A stretch of 64,000 nucleotides of DNA from positions 248,001 to 312,000 of the forward strand of contig NZ_UYJA01000006.1 in NCBI RefSeq assembly GCF_900618535.1, read 5' to 3'. The translations under genes and the position numbers were made by a program. This DNA comes from Pseudomonas bubulae (GTDB lineage: Bacteria; Pseudomonadota; Gammaproteobacteria; Pseudomonadales; Pseudomonadaceae). The notes below the pieces were generated by a model. The model worked only from the letters and a program-made list of their open reading frames with translations, was not told the DNA's origin and ran no database searches. Within the stretch, counting starts at the first letter, position 1. The number at the start of each line of letters is the position of its first letter. This document shows, one piece after another, positions 44,344 through 52,573 of this stretch.

Positions 44344-44598
44344 ATGAGCCGCCTGACCATCGACATATCCGAGCAGCAGCATCAGAGCCTGAAAGCGTTG
44401 GCCGCCTTGCAGGGCAAGACGATCAAGCAATACGCCATCGAGCGCCTGTTTCCGGGCAATGTTGACAATGATCCGGCATGGCAAGAGCTCAGAGGCGTAC
44501 TGACCGCCCGCATCAATGATGGCCTGGCGGGCAAGGTTTCAGACAGGAGCATTGGTGACATCCTCGACGAAGAACTGTCCGGGGAAAGCCGGGCTTGA
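44344..44598 (+). CDS. ParD-like antitoxin
   Basis: 84 residues from ATG 44344. Ribbon-helix-helix start MSRLTIDISEQQHQSLKALA with GKTIKQYAIERLF, then an acidic C-terminal half that would wrap the toxin. Overlaps the toxin start (ATGA-type, 4 nt). Autoregulation is usual for the family. Confidence 0.85.
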   Translation: MSRLTIDISEQQHQSLKALAALQGKTIKQYAIERLFPGNVDNDPAWQELRGVLTARINDGLAGKVSDRSIGDILDEELSGESRA

Positions 44599-44909
44599 GC
44601 GGTGCCTACGTTCTCACGCTTGAGGCTGAAGCCGACTTGCGCGGGATCATCCGCTACACGCGCCAACAGTGGAATGACCAGCAGGTGCGTGTGTATATCG
44701 GCAGACTGGAACGCGGGATCGCGCGCCTTGCGGCCCGTCAAGGCGCGAACAGGGACATGAGCGACCTCTACCCGACGTTGCTGATGGCTCACTGCGAACA
44801 CCATTACGCATTTGCCCTGCCGCGTGAAGGTGGACCTGCTTTGATCGTGGCGATATTGCATGAACGCATGGACCTGATGACGCGACTGGCAGAACGGCTG
44901 AACAAGTGA
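44595..44909 (+). CDS. ParE-like toxin
   Basis: 104 residues. RelE/ParE fold: YVLTLEAEADLRGIIRYTRQ, QVRVYIGRLERGIARLA, and C-terminal HHYAFALPREGGPALIVAIL with HERMDLMTRLAERL. Family toxins poison gyrase. It may explain why this decayed element remains in the chromosome. Confidence 0.87.
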   Translation: MSGAYVLTLEAEADLRGIIRYTRQQWNDQQVRVYIGRLERGIARLAARQGANRDMSDLYPTLLMAHCEHHYAFALPREGGPALIVAILHERMDLMTRLAERLNK

Positions 44910-44940
44910 TGTCTTGCTGAAATGAAACTGCAGTACCGAA

Positions 44941-44962
44941 CCCGCCAAGTGCGGGATTTTTT
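44941..44962 (+). terminator. Terminator after parDE
   Basis: CCCGC-CAAGT-GCGGG stem followed by ATTTTTTT. Confidence 0.8.
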
Positions 44963-45078
44963 TGTCTCGAGATAGGCATGCCTTCCAGCGAAGCAAGACT
45001 TCAGCCCATGTCGTTGGAAATGATGGCATAAAGCCTGCTACAGTCGGCGCCGAAATTATCCAGGTAAGGAAGTACCAA

Positions 45079-45272
45079 GTGAAGGGCATCCAGTTTTTGC
45101 GGCATTGTTGATGAATGGCTGCGTGGTGCAGAGCACCTATAGCAAGACTATTTCAGTGACGAAAGATGCCGACGGCAAGATCATTCAAACGGTTGAAAGC
45201 GAAACTGTGGTTCAGCCAGCCAATGGCTATCCAATGCGCCTGGAGAAAATCAAAGGTATCCAGCCACAGTAA
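45079..45272 (+). pseudogene. Small lipoprotein gene with frameshift
   Basis: GTG 45079 opens MKGIQ; after a one-base shift the frame reads FAALLMNGCVVQSTYSKTIS and continues to TAA at 45270-45272. LMNGC is a lipobox. The mature part is short and polar. The shift near the signal peptide probably inactivates it, unless a start inside (TTG/ATG just before NGC) is used. Confidence 0.45.
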
Positions 45273-45292
45273 ATACCTGCACCGATTCAAAG

Positions 45293-45317
45293 AAACCCGC
45301 CGAGTGCGGGTTTTTTA
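45293..45317 (+). terminator. Rho-independent terminator
   Basis: AAACCCGC-CGAGT-GCGGGTTTTTT, 17 nt before the broken lysin start. Confidence 0.8.
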
Positions 45318-45333
45318 TTATCTAAAGAAACTC

Positions 45334-45764
45334 ATGCCCATCACAGCGCAGCAACTGCTGCAGATCCTCCCGAAACCGAACGCACCGATCTGGCCAATGC
45401 CAACTCCGCACAAATTCTGGCAGAGCAGGGCAAGCGCCTCGCCCTGGAGCAATGGCTGGCAGCCAGTGACCAATCCCATTACCGAGCCCTGACCGATGAG
45501 AAAACCAAACAGGCACGTCTGCGTGATCGCCTTGCCACTGCTGACCTGCGGCTGTCAGTCCAACTCGACGCCACCGCCGCAACTGGTTGTGACGCAGTGC
45601 AAACCACCACCTGCACCAGCGGCATGGTTTATGGCGCCCATAGAGCCCGACTTGACCCAGCGCATGCTCAACGAATTATCGGAATCACCGGCGACGGCGA
45701 TCAAGGACTGATCGCGCTGCAGGCCTGTCAGGCCTATGCCAAAGAAGTATCAGGCACAAAGTAA
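45334..45764 (+). pseudogene. Lysin start fused by deletion to Rz
   Basis: ATG 45334 encodes MPITAQQLLQILP, nearly the start of the endolysin at 37215. The sequence then jumps into the body of an Rz-type spanin, which reads in another frame as RTDLANANSAQILAEQGKRL up to TAA 45762-45764 (ending EVSGTK). The lysin catalytic domain and the Rz membrane anchor are lost in one deletion. Confidence 0.7.
45496..45711 (+). CDS. Rz1-type o-spanin lipoprotein, nested in rz
   Basis: 71 residues from ATG 45496, out of frame within the Rz remnant as in lambda. Signal peptide with lipobox LLTCGC and a Pro-rich mature part (STPPPQLVVTQCKPPPAPAA), the classic Rz1 style. Intact itself, but its partner has lost the N-terminal anchor. 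Confidence 0.75.
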   Translation: MRKPNRHVCVIALPLLTCGCQSNSTPPPQLVVTQCKPPPAPAAWFMAPIEPDLTQRMLNELSESPATAIKD

Positions 45765-45914
45765 AAGGAGCGGTCGAAACTGGATGCATCAACATCCAAC
45801 CCGGCCACCAAACCCGCAGATTAGCCCTGCAAGCCCAGTCAAGGCTCCTGCTTCGTGCACAAAACGGAGCGAGCCTAACACCTGTTTATCCATACAGCAA
45901 AGGTCTTGCGCATT

Positions 45915-46709
45915 ATGTCTTCACCCATCATCCCTTGGATGGGCGGCAAACGCCGCCTGGCCGACCGCCTTATCCCCCTGTTCCCACCCCACGAATGTTA
46001 CGTCGAAGTCTTCGCCGGCGGCGGGGCGCTGTACTTCCTGCGCCCTCAGGCCGCGCCTTGCGAAGTGCTAAACGACATCAACGGTGACCTGGTGACCCTG
46101 TACCGCGTGGTGCAGAACCACTTGGAAGAATTCGTGAGGCAATTTAAGTGGGCCCTTAGCTCACGGCAGATTTTCGAGTGGCAAAAAATGACCCGCCCGG
46201 CAAGCGTGACCGACATCCAGCGTGCGGTCCGATTCTTCTACCTGCAGCACCATGCCTCCGGTGGCAAGATCACAGGACAGGTCTTTGGTACCGCAACTAC
46301 AGCTCCTGCAATCAACCTGCTGCGCATTGAAGAAAACCTGTCTGCAGCCTGGCAGCGCCTGGCCGGCACTTACGTTGAAAACCTGCCCTGGCTTGAGTGC
46401 GCAGAGCGCTACGACCGGCCGCATACCTTCCATTACATGGACCCGCCTTACTGGCAGACCGCTGGTTACGGTGTGGACTTCCCTTTTGAAAACTACGAGC
46501 GCATGGCTGATTTTATGCGTCGCTGCAAAGGTAAGGTGATGGTCAGCATCAACGACCATCCGGACATTCGGCGAGTGTTTGAGGGGTTTCATTTTGAGAC
46601 AACCGAGATCAGGTACACGACCACGAATCAGCGGCAGGGGAAGGCTGAGGTGACGGGAGAGTTGATTGTGATGAATTGGGAGCAGGAGGCTTTGGGGGGG
46701 CTATTTTAG
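45915..46709 (+). CDS. D12-class DNA adenine methyltransferase
   Basis: 264 residues from ATG 45915. PWMGGKRRLA (motif X), EVFAGGGALYF (motif I, AdoMet binding), DINGDLVTLYR, and catalytic DPPYW (about 178-182). Methylates N6 of adenine, probably in a GATC-like site by family. Gene order after lysis genes in this remnant suggests a phage gene that guards against host restriction. Frame intact. Confidence 0.9.
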   Translation: MSSPIIPWMGGKRRLADRLIPLFPPHECYVEVFAGGGALYFLRPQAAPCEVLNDINGDLVTLYRVVQNHLEEFVRQFKWALSSRQIFEWQKMTRPASVTDIQRAVRFFYLQHHASGGKITGQVFGTATTAPAINLLRIEENLSAAWQRLAGTYVENLPWLECAERYDRPHTFHYMDPPYWQTAGYGVDFPFENYERMADFMRRCKGKVMVSINDHPDIRRVFEGFHFETTEIRYTTTNQRQGKAEVTGELIVMNWEQEALGGLF

Positions 46710-46933
46710 TAAAGCTTTAGGGTGGTTGGCTGTAACCGCCCTAAAGCTACTATTTACCTAAATCTGCAATCGCCTAGGATTGAACCAACTCTAAAGTCGT
46801 GCTTGTCCGAAAAACCAACGCTCACTCAAAATTGATCGATGCCCTGATCAGAGAGGCTCTCGCCAATATCTTGCCGACTTCTATAGATTTTATTGATCGG
46901 CTAGTAGAAAATTTAATTTTTACATGACCGTGA

Positions 46934-47518
46934 TCAAATATATTTTCCGGTCTGATTGTCCCGAGTCCTGATGCACTTAATCATATTGGGCGAAATTGTT
47001 CCATCATAGAGGAACCAGCCAGGGTCGGAGATGGCACCTGAATATTGAACATCTCGTACTTCCTTATCATATTTCTTGGTTGCTATATGATCATGACCTA
47101 ATGGATACCGAGTGCTGACCAGAATAGCTGCTTTGAAAAGGTTTTTATGTATTTTCGAGTAGTTCATCTGCGTCAGTATTAGATTAATAAAGCTGTTGTA
47201 GTCCAATAAATTTGGATCTGTATCGCTAATGTCCAGCTCTACAACTACCTCTGTCTGGTCGAATAGTTGCAACTGTCTATTGGGCGATTGACCTGTGATC
47301 AGTTGAGGATAAACGCTGGCCATGAATTGGAACTCTGGAGACGTCTGCTCGTAAAGCAATTGTCCGGTTATCAATCCATGTCCGCTCGGGTCAAGCCTTG
47401 ATGTTAGGGAGACAAGCTTCGGTTTGCCGTTCTCTTGACATGGAACCTTACCAGGGAGAATTCCGTTTTTGAGAATGTCGTTGATAGCACCAGCACGGGT
47501 GAAATGATAAAGCAGCAT
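46934..47518 (-). CDS. Unknown protein with ART-like N-terminus
   Basis: 194 residues. It opens LLYHFTRAGAINDILKNGIL and continues VSLTSRLDPSGHGL, a pattern reminiscent of the first strand-helix and substrate loop of ADP-ribosyltransferase-fold proteins (DarT and relatives open with YHFT...IL..GL). No clear catalytic Glu or partner gene is visible, so this is a hint only. AT-rich, alone, divergent from the 86-aa gene. Confidence 0.45.
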   Translation of the reverse strand: MLLYHFTRAGAINDILKNGILPGKVPCQENGKPKLVSLTSRLDPSGHGLITGQLLYEQTSPEFQFMASVYPQLITGQSPNRQLQLFDQTEVVVELDISDTDPNLLDYNSFINLILTQMNYSKIHKNLFKAAILVSTRYPLGHDHIATKKYDKEVRDVQYSGAISDPGWFLYDGTISPNMIKCIRTRDNQTGKYI

Positions 47519-47760
47519 GTTCGATTATTGTCCTTGTGGAGATGCTACAGACAATATCACACACGCAAAAAAGCAGGCATCTGCAATGCTAAATTAGGAT
47601 TGTAGTGCTTCGCTTATGGAACGACGTTATGGTAGCAAGGGCGCCCGGACAGTCGGAATACGATCTTGGAAAATCGGAAAGCCCCAGCGAGAATTCAGCC
47701 ATAACGTCTATTGCTCGACACATATGATACGCTCGGGTTTACCGACATAGGAGGTGCAAG

Positions 47761-48021
47761 ATGAACTACAAGGGTAAGGCTGATTTAACGCTCCATTGCT
47801 TATATAGCAATCCCAGAAGAATGGTCATCCTGCCAGATAGAGACGTAGAGATCGAGAGCTGTGATAGCGGCACCAAAATCTCTGTTGAACTTGGTGAGTC
47901 AGGGCTTACGGTAGATGAAATTGACGTCTCTGTATCCGGAAATATTCACCGGTTCTTAGTCGACACAACCATCAATGCCAATCGTCAGTACACGCTCCAC
48001 TGTTCCCCTCTTGCTGTTTGA
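47761..48021 (+). CDS. Small beta-rich protein, unknown
   Basis: 86 residues from ATG 47761 with AGGAGG 9 nt upstream. Alternating polar/hydrophobic strands throughout (MVILPDRDVEIESCDSGTKI). No family recognised. Confidence 0.5.
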   Translation: MNYKGKADLTLHCLYSNPRRMVILPDRDVEIESCDSGTKISVELGESGLTVDEIDVSVSGNIHRFLVDTTINANRQYTLHCSPLAV

Positions 48022-48086
48022 TAAGCTCTAGCAGTCTGTAGGACAGGAGGAGTCTCGTAGAGCCTCACTGAATCGCCCCGGGTTCT

Positions 48087-48968
48087 TTAGACACTCTCCA
48101 AGCTCGCTGCGTAACGCTTTTCAAACTTTACCGGGGACAGCTGATTGTTGAAACCATGACGACGTTTTGCGTTGTAAAACATCTCGATGTAATCGAATAC
48201 ATCACCACGAGCATCTTCCCGTGTGATGTAGATTTTTCGCTTGATCCGTTCTCGCTTCAAAAGCTGGAAAAAACTTTCTGCGACAGCATTATCGTGGCAG
48301 TTACCTCGACGACTCATGCTGGCAACCAAATTGTTCGCCTTCAAGAAACTACGCCAATCGGAGCTGCTGTACTGGCTGCCTTGGTCGCTGTGAACCATCA
48401 CCTCTTGTTTTGGTTTACGCCTCCAAACGGCCATCAATAATGCATCATTGGCCAAATCGCTTGTCATTTGCGGTTTCATTGACCAGCCAACTACTTGGCG
48501 AGAAAACAAGTCCAGTACCACTGCCAAATACAGCCAGCCTTCGTACGTGCGGATGTAGGTGATGTCAGTGACCCAAACCGTGTTGGGTTCCACCACATCA
48601 AACTGACGCTTCAATAAGTTGGGTGAGGCCACCGCAGGTTTACCTCCGTACTTCCCTGGACGTCGGCGGTACCCTGTCTGAGAGCGCAGACCTTCAATAC
48701 GCATCAATCTGGCAACCCGATGGCGACCGCAAGCCTCACCGATTTCACGCAGGTCATCATGGATTTTGCGATAGCCATAAACGCCGCCGCTCTCCAGCCA
48801 TGAATGTTTTATCAGCCCCAACAGGCGCTGGTCGTCTTTGGCGCGCGCAGATTGCGGTTCCGATAACCAAGCGTAGTAGCCACTGGGGTGGATTTTGAGC
48901 GTCAGGCAAAGCCGTCGAACGGAGTAGTCGGCAGCCTGCTGCTTGATAAAGGCGTACTTCAACCGCAC
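48087..48968 (-). CDS. IS3-family transposase OrfB
   Basis: 293 residues. HTH_21-type start (RLCLTLKIHPSGYYAWL) and integrase core with D in WVTDITYIRT, D in VHSDQGSQY and E in NAVAESFF, the D,D(35)E signature. Overlaps orfA by 10 nt in the -1 frame. Made as an OrfAB fusion by frameshifting. Confidence 0.93.
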   Translation of the reverse strand: MRLKYAFIKQQAADYSVRRLCLTLKIHPSGYYAWLSEPQSARAKDDQRLLGLIKHSWLESGGVYGYRKIHDDLREIGEACGRHRVARLMRIEGLRSQTGYRRRPGKYGGKPAVASPNLLKRQFDVVEPNTVWVTDITYIRTYEGWLYLAVVLDLFSRQVVGWSMKPQMTSDLANDALLMAVWRRKPKQEVMVHSDQGSQYSSSDWRSFLKANNLVASMSRRGNCHDNAVAESFFQLLKRERIKRKIYITREDARGDVFDYIEMFYNAKRRHGFNNQLSPVKFEKRYAASLESV

Positions 48969-49237
48969 TCCTTGGCAAAGTACGCGGCGGCCTTTTTTAA
49001 TATGTCTTGCTCTTCAGTGACCCGCTTGAGTTCCGCCCTAAGACGTCGAAGTTCAGCCTGCTGATCATCGCCTTGCTGTCGTTCTTCCTGTGGCTTGCTG
49101 TAGCGCTTTACCCACGCATAAAGGCTGTGAGTCGATACACCGAGACGTGCTGCCACATCAGCGACAGGCAGCTTCTTTTCGATCACTTGATTGACTGCTT
49201 GGATTTTGAATTCTTCGGGATAACGTGGGTTGCTCAT
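48959..49237 (-). CDS. IS3-family OrfA
   Basis: 92 residues: helix-turn-helix (FKIQAVNQVIEKKLPVADVA, GVSTHSLYAWVKRY) and a Leu-rich coiled coil ending EEQDILKKAAAYFAKECG. On the coding strand AAAAAAGG (minus, near 48993-49000) provides the slippery run for the -1 shift into orfB. Confidence 0.92.
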   Translation of the reverse strand: MSNPRYPEEFKIQAVNQVIEKKLPVADVAARLGVSTHSLYAWVKRYSKPQEERQQGDDQQAELRRLRAELKRVTEEQDILKKAAAYFAKECG

Positions 49238-49299
49238 GGCACCTCCTGATTGGCCTCATTTTAAGGCAAAGAGGTGTCTAGGAAACCCGGGGCGATTCA

Positions 49300-49666
49300 G
49301 TTCGTGAGATCGGTAACAGGGTTGTCAAGGTCCAGAAAAAACGTAGAGAAAATCTTTTCGGTGAAAAGGCTCCCGCGTCGATAATGTTGAGTGTCGAATA
49401 GGCCTTGCTAAAGACCGGCTCTATGAATTAGAACTGCTCCGATGATCTAAGAGACTAAGCCCTCCGTAATGCTTTACGACGGAGGGCTGTTGCTGAGTGA
49501 CTAGTCTCCACGCCTGTGTTTATGTGTAAAAGTCTCGACTTGCTCCTTTTGGCCGACAACTGCCTTCCACCAACGTCAGCTTTGGATCGATGATTGTGCC
49601 CAGCCGCCTGCAGCAGTCGGGGACAAGCACTATCACGGTATTATTATCCAGCAGAAGGAAACTGCC
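49300..49666. other. Intergenic, one hairpin, no gene
   Basis: About 370 bp. A strong hairpin AGCCCTCCGT-AATGCTTT-ACGACGGAGGGCT lies at 49457-49488, terminator-like but without a good T-run. Nothing else is supported. Confidence 0.5.
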
Positions 49667-50758
49667 ATGCCACACACTCAGATGCCGCAGTTGTTCAATA
49701 TCGATTTGTTGCTCGAGGAGCTTCAGGACGAAGTGGTCACTGGCGAAACCCTGGATCTATTTGTTGCGTCACTCGCCTTTAAGAACTTCGACGGCTTTGC
49801 CCGGCGACTACCATTCGTGCTTGAAAGCGTGACCTATAAAGCCGTGACTTGGCAGACGTTGGTGGACGCTGCCCCCGCGAAGTTCAGGATCCGCCAGACC
49901 CAAGAAGAGGTGCTGGTCTTTGCACAGACCGAACATTGCGGCTGCGTGCGAACCTATCGATATCGGCATGCACAGGGCATCGGCGAACATGATTCGGCAG
50001 ACATGGGTTGGTGCGCTGTGTCGACACCTGAGACGTTTTACGCACAACTCGACACGCCGGCGGCTGCGGCTGTGTTCCATGCCTGGCAGGCCTGGATGAC
50101 CCGCGCGACGGCAGAACAGGCCGCGATGGCTGAAGGACGCTTTGAGAACACCGCAGTCTCCCGATCGATAATTTTTACTGGAGTGGGCAGTTGTCTGGCT
50201 TGTAAGGCGCCTTCCGTCGCCAGTGCACGCACTACGTTGAGCAGCGCCACCGACAATGGTCTGCTGATTCAATTGCCGTTATGTGCTCAACACCTGCAGG
50301 CCGCCCAAGAGTATCCGTGTGTCGCGCTCTTTCTAGAAACGTTATTCTCGATCTCGCTTGGACTGCCGGAGGTCGAGCGAAGGGAGGCGATCCCGGATGA
50401 GCTGATCGCATCATTGCACGCCATGGTCGCCGAGGCCTTGGGCGGCACGGTTGGTACTGCGCTGAAACGAAAGCGCGGCTGGCACCTGCGCATTGCTCTA
50501 TCGGATGGTTGGCATTGGTTGCTGCGCCTGCATACACTAATGGACTATGCGCACATGTTGTACCCGCCAGGTGCAAGCAAGGAGATCTACCGTGCCGACT
50601 CGGCGCCCGATCATCCTGACTTGCCATTTTTTCCCGATCATGAACATGAGCGGCCCTCGAAAAAAAACGAGGAGATCGCACCAAGCTTTCTTTACGGCAA
50701 CCCGTTGTTGGATCTGAAACGCTTGCAGCGCGTAGAAAAGGATCTACGTCGTGCCTGA
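49667..50758 (+). CDS. Unknown 363-aa protein
   Basis: Starts ATG 49667 after GAAGGAA. Two regions: an alpha/beta N-terminal 165 residues and a C-terminal part with CLACK (about 180-184) and a later CAQH, a possible metal site, then a charged DHEHERPSKKNEE linker near the end. No family I recognise. It stands alone between IS elements, with codon use close to the host's. Confidence 0.55.
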   Translation: MPHTQMPQLFNIDLLLEELQDEVVTGETLDLFVASLAFKNFDGFARRLPFVLESVTYKAVTWQTLVDAAPAKFRIRQTQEEVLVFAQTEHCGCVRTYRYRHAQGIGEHDSADMGWCAVSTPETFYAQLDTPAAAAVFHAWQAWMTRATAEQAAMAEGRFENTAVSRSIIFTGVGSCLACKAPSVASARTTLSSATDNGLLIQLPLCAQHLQAAQEYPCVALFLETLFSISLGLPEVERREAIPDELIASLHAMVAEALGGTVGTALKRKRGWHLRIALSDGWHWLLRLHTLMDYAHMLYPPGASKEIYRADSAPDHPDLPFFPDHEHERPSKKNEEIAPSFLYGNPLLDLKRLQRVEKDLRRA

Positions 50759-50820
50759 CGGCACCGGGACTATGTCGGAACTCGGGGAAATACTGAGGGC
50801 TATCGGTTGGGCTTGCTGTC

Positions 50821-50842
50821 TAGAAGGTTCGGGGCAATTCAG
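50821..50842. repeat. Stray IS51-like end
   Basis: TAGAAGGTTCGGGGCAATTC resembles the right end of the IS at 48069 (TAGGAAACCCGGGGCGATTC). It supplies the stop codon of the truncated antitoxin beside it, so an IS once inserted here and later decayed or was deleted. Confidence 0.55.
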
Positions 50843-51012
50843 TTTGCGCTGGCCTGCTTAATCTGGTCAGGTTTTAATTCGGCAGGTACGTCGGCGATAC
50901 AGGATGCGTCGAATTCACACATAGCTGATTTGTATATGGCACCGATTTCCAGCAGTGCAGCAGCGGAGCTGTGAATCGACTCAAATACGTCACTCTTGTA
51001 TGTATTAACCAT
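50839..51012 (-). pseudogene. 3'-truncated NadS/HigA-type antitoxin
   Basis: 57 codons from ATG 51012 (GGAG upstream). SDVFESIHSSAAALLEIGAI, EFDASCIADVPAELKPDQIK is the N-terminal leader of NadS-type antitoxins that normally continues into an XRE domain. The frame leaves the family at IKQ and stops inside an IS end, so the DNA-binding domain is missing. No toxin gene remains nearby. Confidence 0.6.
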
Positions 51013-51053
51013 CACAGATCTCCACCAATTCTTTGTCCTCAAAGCGTTGTTAC

Positions 51054-51279
51054 CTATGCTTGGCTCACCAACCCACTCCTAAGCAACCCTTCAAACAAAG
51101 CCGTCTCGGCTGCTGAAGATTGCGGGTATTTCGTAAACCAAACCTCCAGCACAGCCCGCAACTGAACTTCAAAATCCCGACGTTCCACCGCCCGCACCAA
51201 CACCTCCTGCAACTGCTCAACCAGCACCGGCGCGCACACCTCCAGCGTCTGCAGCGCATCTTCCCCTGGTTGTTGCGTA
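51054..51279 (-). pseudogene. C-terminal fragment of an unknown gene
   Basis: A helical frame ending at 51054 (ALQTLEVCAPVLVEQLQEVL, VLEVWFTKYPQSSAAETALF, GLLRSGLVSQA). Its upstream part is replaced by the IS66 remnant. I do not recognise the family. Confidence 0.4.
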
Positions 51280-52128
51280 ACCGTCCGGGCATCCCATCTT
51301 GCGCAACTAATCCGGTTGCCAACGATGCGGCAGCAGCTCCTGAATCTCACTTGCCCGCTGCGTCGGCAGACGAGTGAAAACGTCCTTCAAGTAGGCATAC
51401 GGATCATGCCCGTTGAGCTTGGCCGACTGGATCAGGCTCATCAACGCAGCAGCGCGTTTGCCACTGTGTAACGACCCTGCGAAGAGCCAGTTTTTGCGTC
51501 CAAGAGCCCAAGGCCTGATTTGGTTTTCGCACCAGTTGTTATCAATGGGTACAGCACCGTCATCGAGGTAGCGCGACAGCGCCGCCCAGCGCTTGAGGCT
51601 GTAATCCAAGGCTTTGGTGATGGCCAACCCCTCAAACACAAGCCCGCGCTGATCGATCATCCAGGCATGTAAGGTTTCCATCAGCGGAACTGCTTTTTCC
51701 TGACGTATTCGTCGTCGCTCATCAGGCTCAAGGTCTCGAACTTCGCGCTCAACCTCGTATATCGCAGCGATGTACTGCAACGCCTGCTCCGCGAGGAAGC
51801 TTTTCTTGGTGGCGTGCAATTCGTAAAACTTGCGCCGGACATGGGCCATGCAGCCGATTTCAGTCACGCCCAGAGCAAAGCTGGCTTTGTAGCCGTCCTA
51901 GTCGTTGCAGACCAACTTGCCTTTCCAGTCGCCAAAAAGTTGCGGGCATACTCGCTCGATCGACCAGGGCTGCAGTTGCACACCGTAGGTACCAACCCAC
52001 TGGGCCAAGGTTGTAGTGATGCCTTTATCAATGACCGGCGCGGGAACCGGTGCTTGGATCATGGTTTCGCAGTCGTTGCAGACCCACTCGCCACACACTT
52101 GCCGTTCAACGCTGAACCATTCGCTTAC
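51277..52128. mobile_element. IS66-family remnant
   Basis: Left edge GTAACCGTCCGGGC and right edge CGCTTAC (GTAAGCG read inward) resemble IS66 ends. Only the 3' part of tnpC lies between; tnpA, tnpB and the tnpC start are missing. Confidence 0.6.
51307..52098 (-). pseudogene. tnpC: IS66-family tnpC, truncated, one nonsense codon
   Basis: The frame runs from about 52098 (CNDCETMIQAPVPAPVIDKG) to 51307 and is broken once by a TAG at 51896-51898, where family members have Tyr (CND-Y-DGYK). Downstream it is intact: GCMAHVRRKFYELHATKKSF, IDNNWCENQIRPWALGRKNW, and SLIQSAKLNGHDPYAYLKDV. Confidence 0.8.
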
Positions 52129-52245
52129 GATGCAACAGATGGGCTAAATCGTTCAGCGGATGTTTCGTAGTTTAGTGTCTTGCGAGGACGGCTATTTAGC
52201 TGCCTTACGACAAGGTCGGTTCCTTTAGGGAAGCACTGCGTTAAC
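52125..52245 (-). pseudogene. IS30-family transposase C-terminal remnant
   Basis: Minus frame NRLLTQCFPKGTDLVVRQLN SRPRKTLNYETSAERFSPSV ending in TAA at 52125. FPKGTDL and LNSRPRKTLNYETSAERF are IS30 landmarks; about 15 residues between them are deleted. It touches the IS66 end. Confidence 0.65.
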
Positions 52246-52573
52246 AACCGGTTGGTGTCATTGCACGAACCCAGCCGAGCAGCTCGTGACTCTGCTGACA
52301 TGACATGGGAAAAATTACCAATCGATCATGGATTATTGTTCAAAACGGAAGCGTAGGCCTGCATCAGCGCTAGCTAAAAGGAATCAATTATTTTATTGGA
52401 ATAGTATTCCAGTATTGATATGGTAGGTTTTTACCGCCGACCCAGGCACTGCGTAAAGCGCTGGCTCTGTGCGCAACACGTGATGCTCATTCGTCAATTA
52501 GCCGGGCCCACATCGCCTTCATCCCAGGCGGATAGTAGCCGGACAAAGCCATGGAATACCCTAGGAGAACGTG
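52246..52573. other. Promoter region of the aroE-like gene
   Basis: No gene. It contains the palindrome at 52396-52412 and otherwise mixed-composition DNA. Confidence 0.5.
52396..52412 (+). promoter_or_regulatory. Candidate IclR operator 1
   Basis: TTGGAATAGTATTCCAG: arms TGGAATA and TATTCCA around one base. The same box lies before the regulator gene (53547) and a close variant before the transporter (54553). Confidence 0.7.

Larger units (their letters stand above)
48069..49299. mobile_element. IS3-family element (IS51-like)
   Basis: 1231 bp between inverted ends TGAATCGCCCCGGGTT (left, 48069) and the same read inward on the minus strand from 49299 (TGAATCGCCCCGGGTTTC). It carries overlapping orfA/orfB on the minus strand. 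A clear target duplication is not seen. Both frames are intact, so it may be active. Degenerate copies of its end occur at 50821 and about 61512. Confidence 0.9.
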
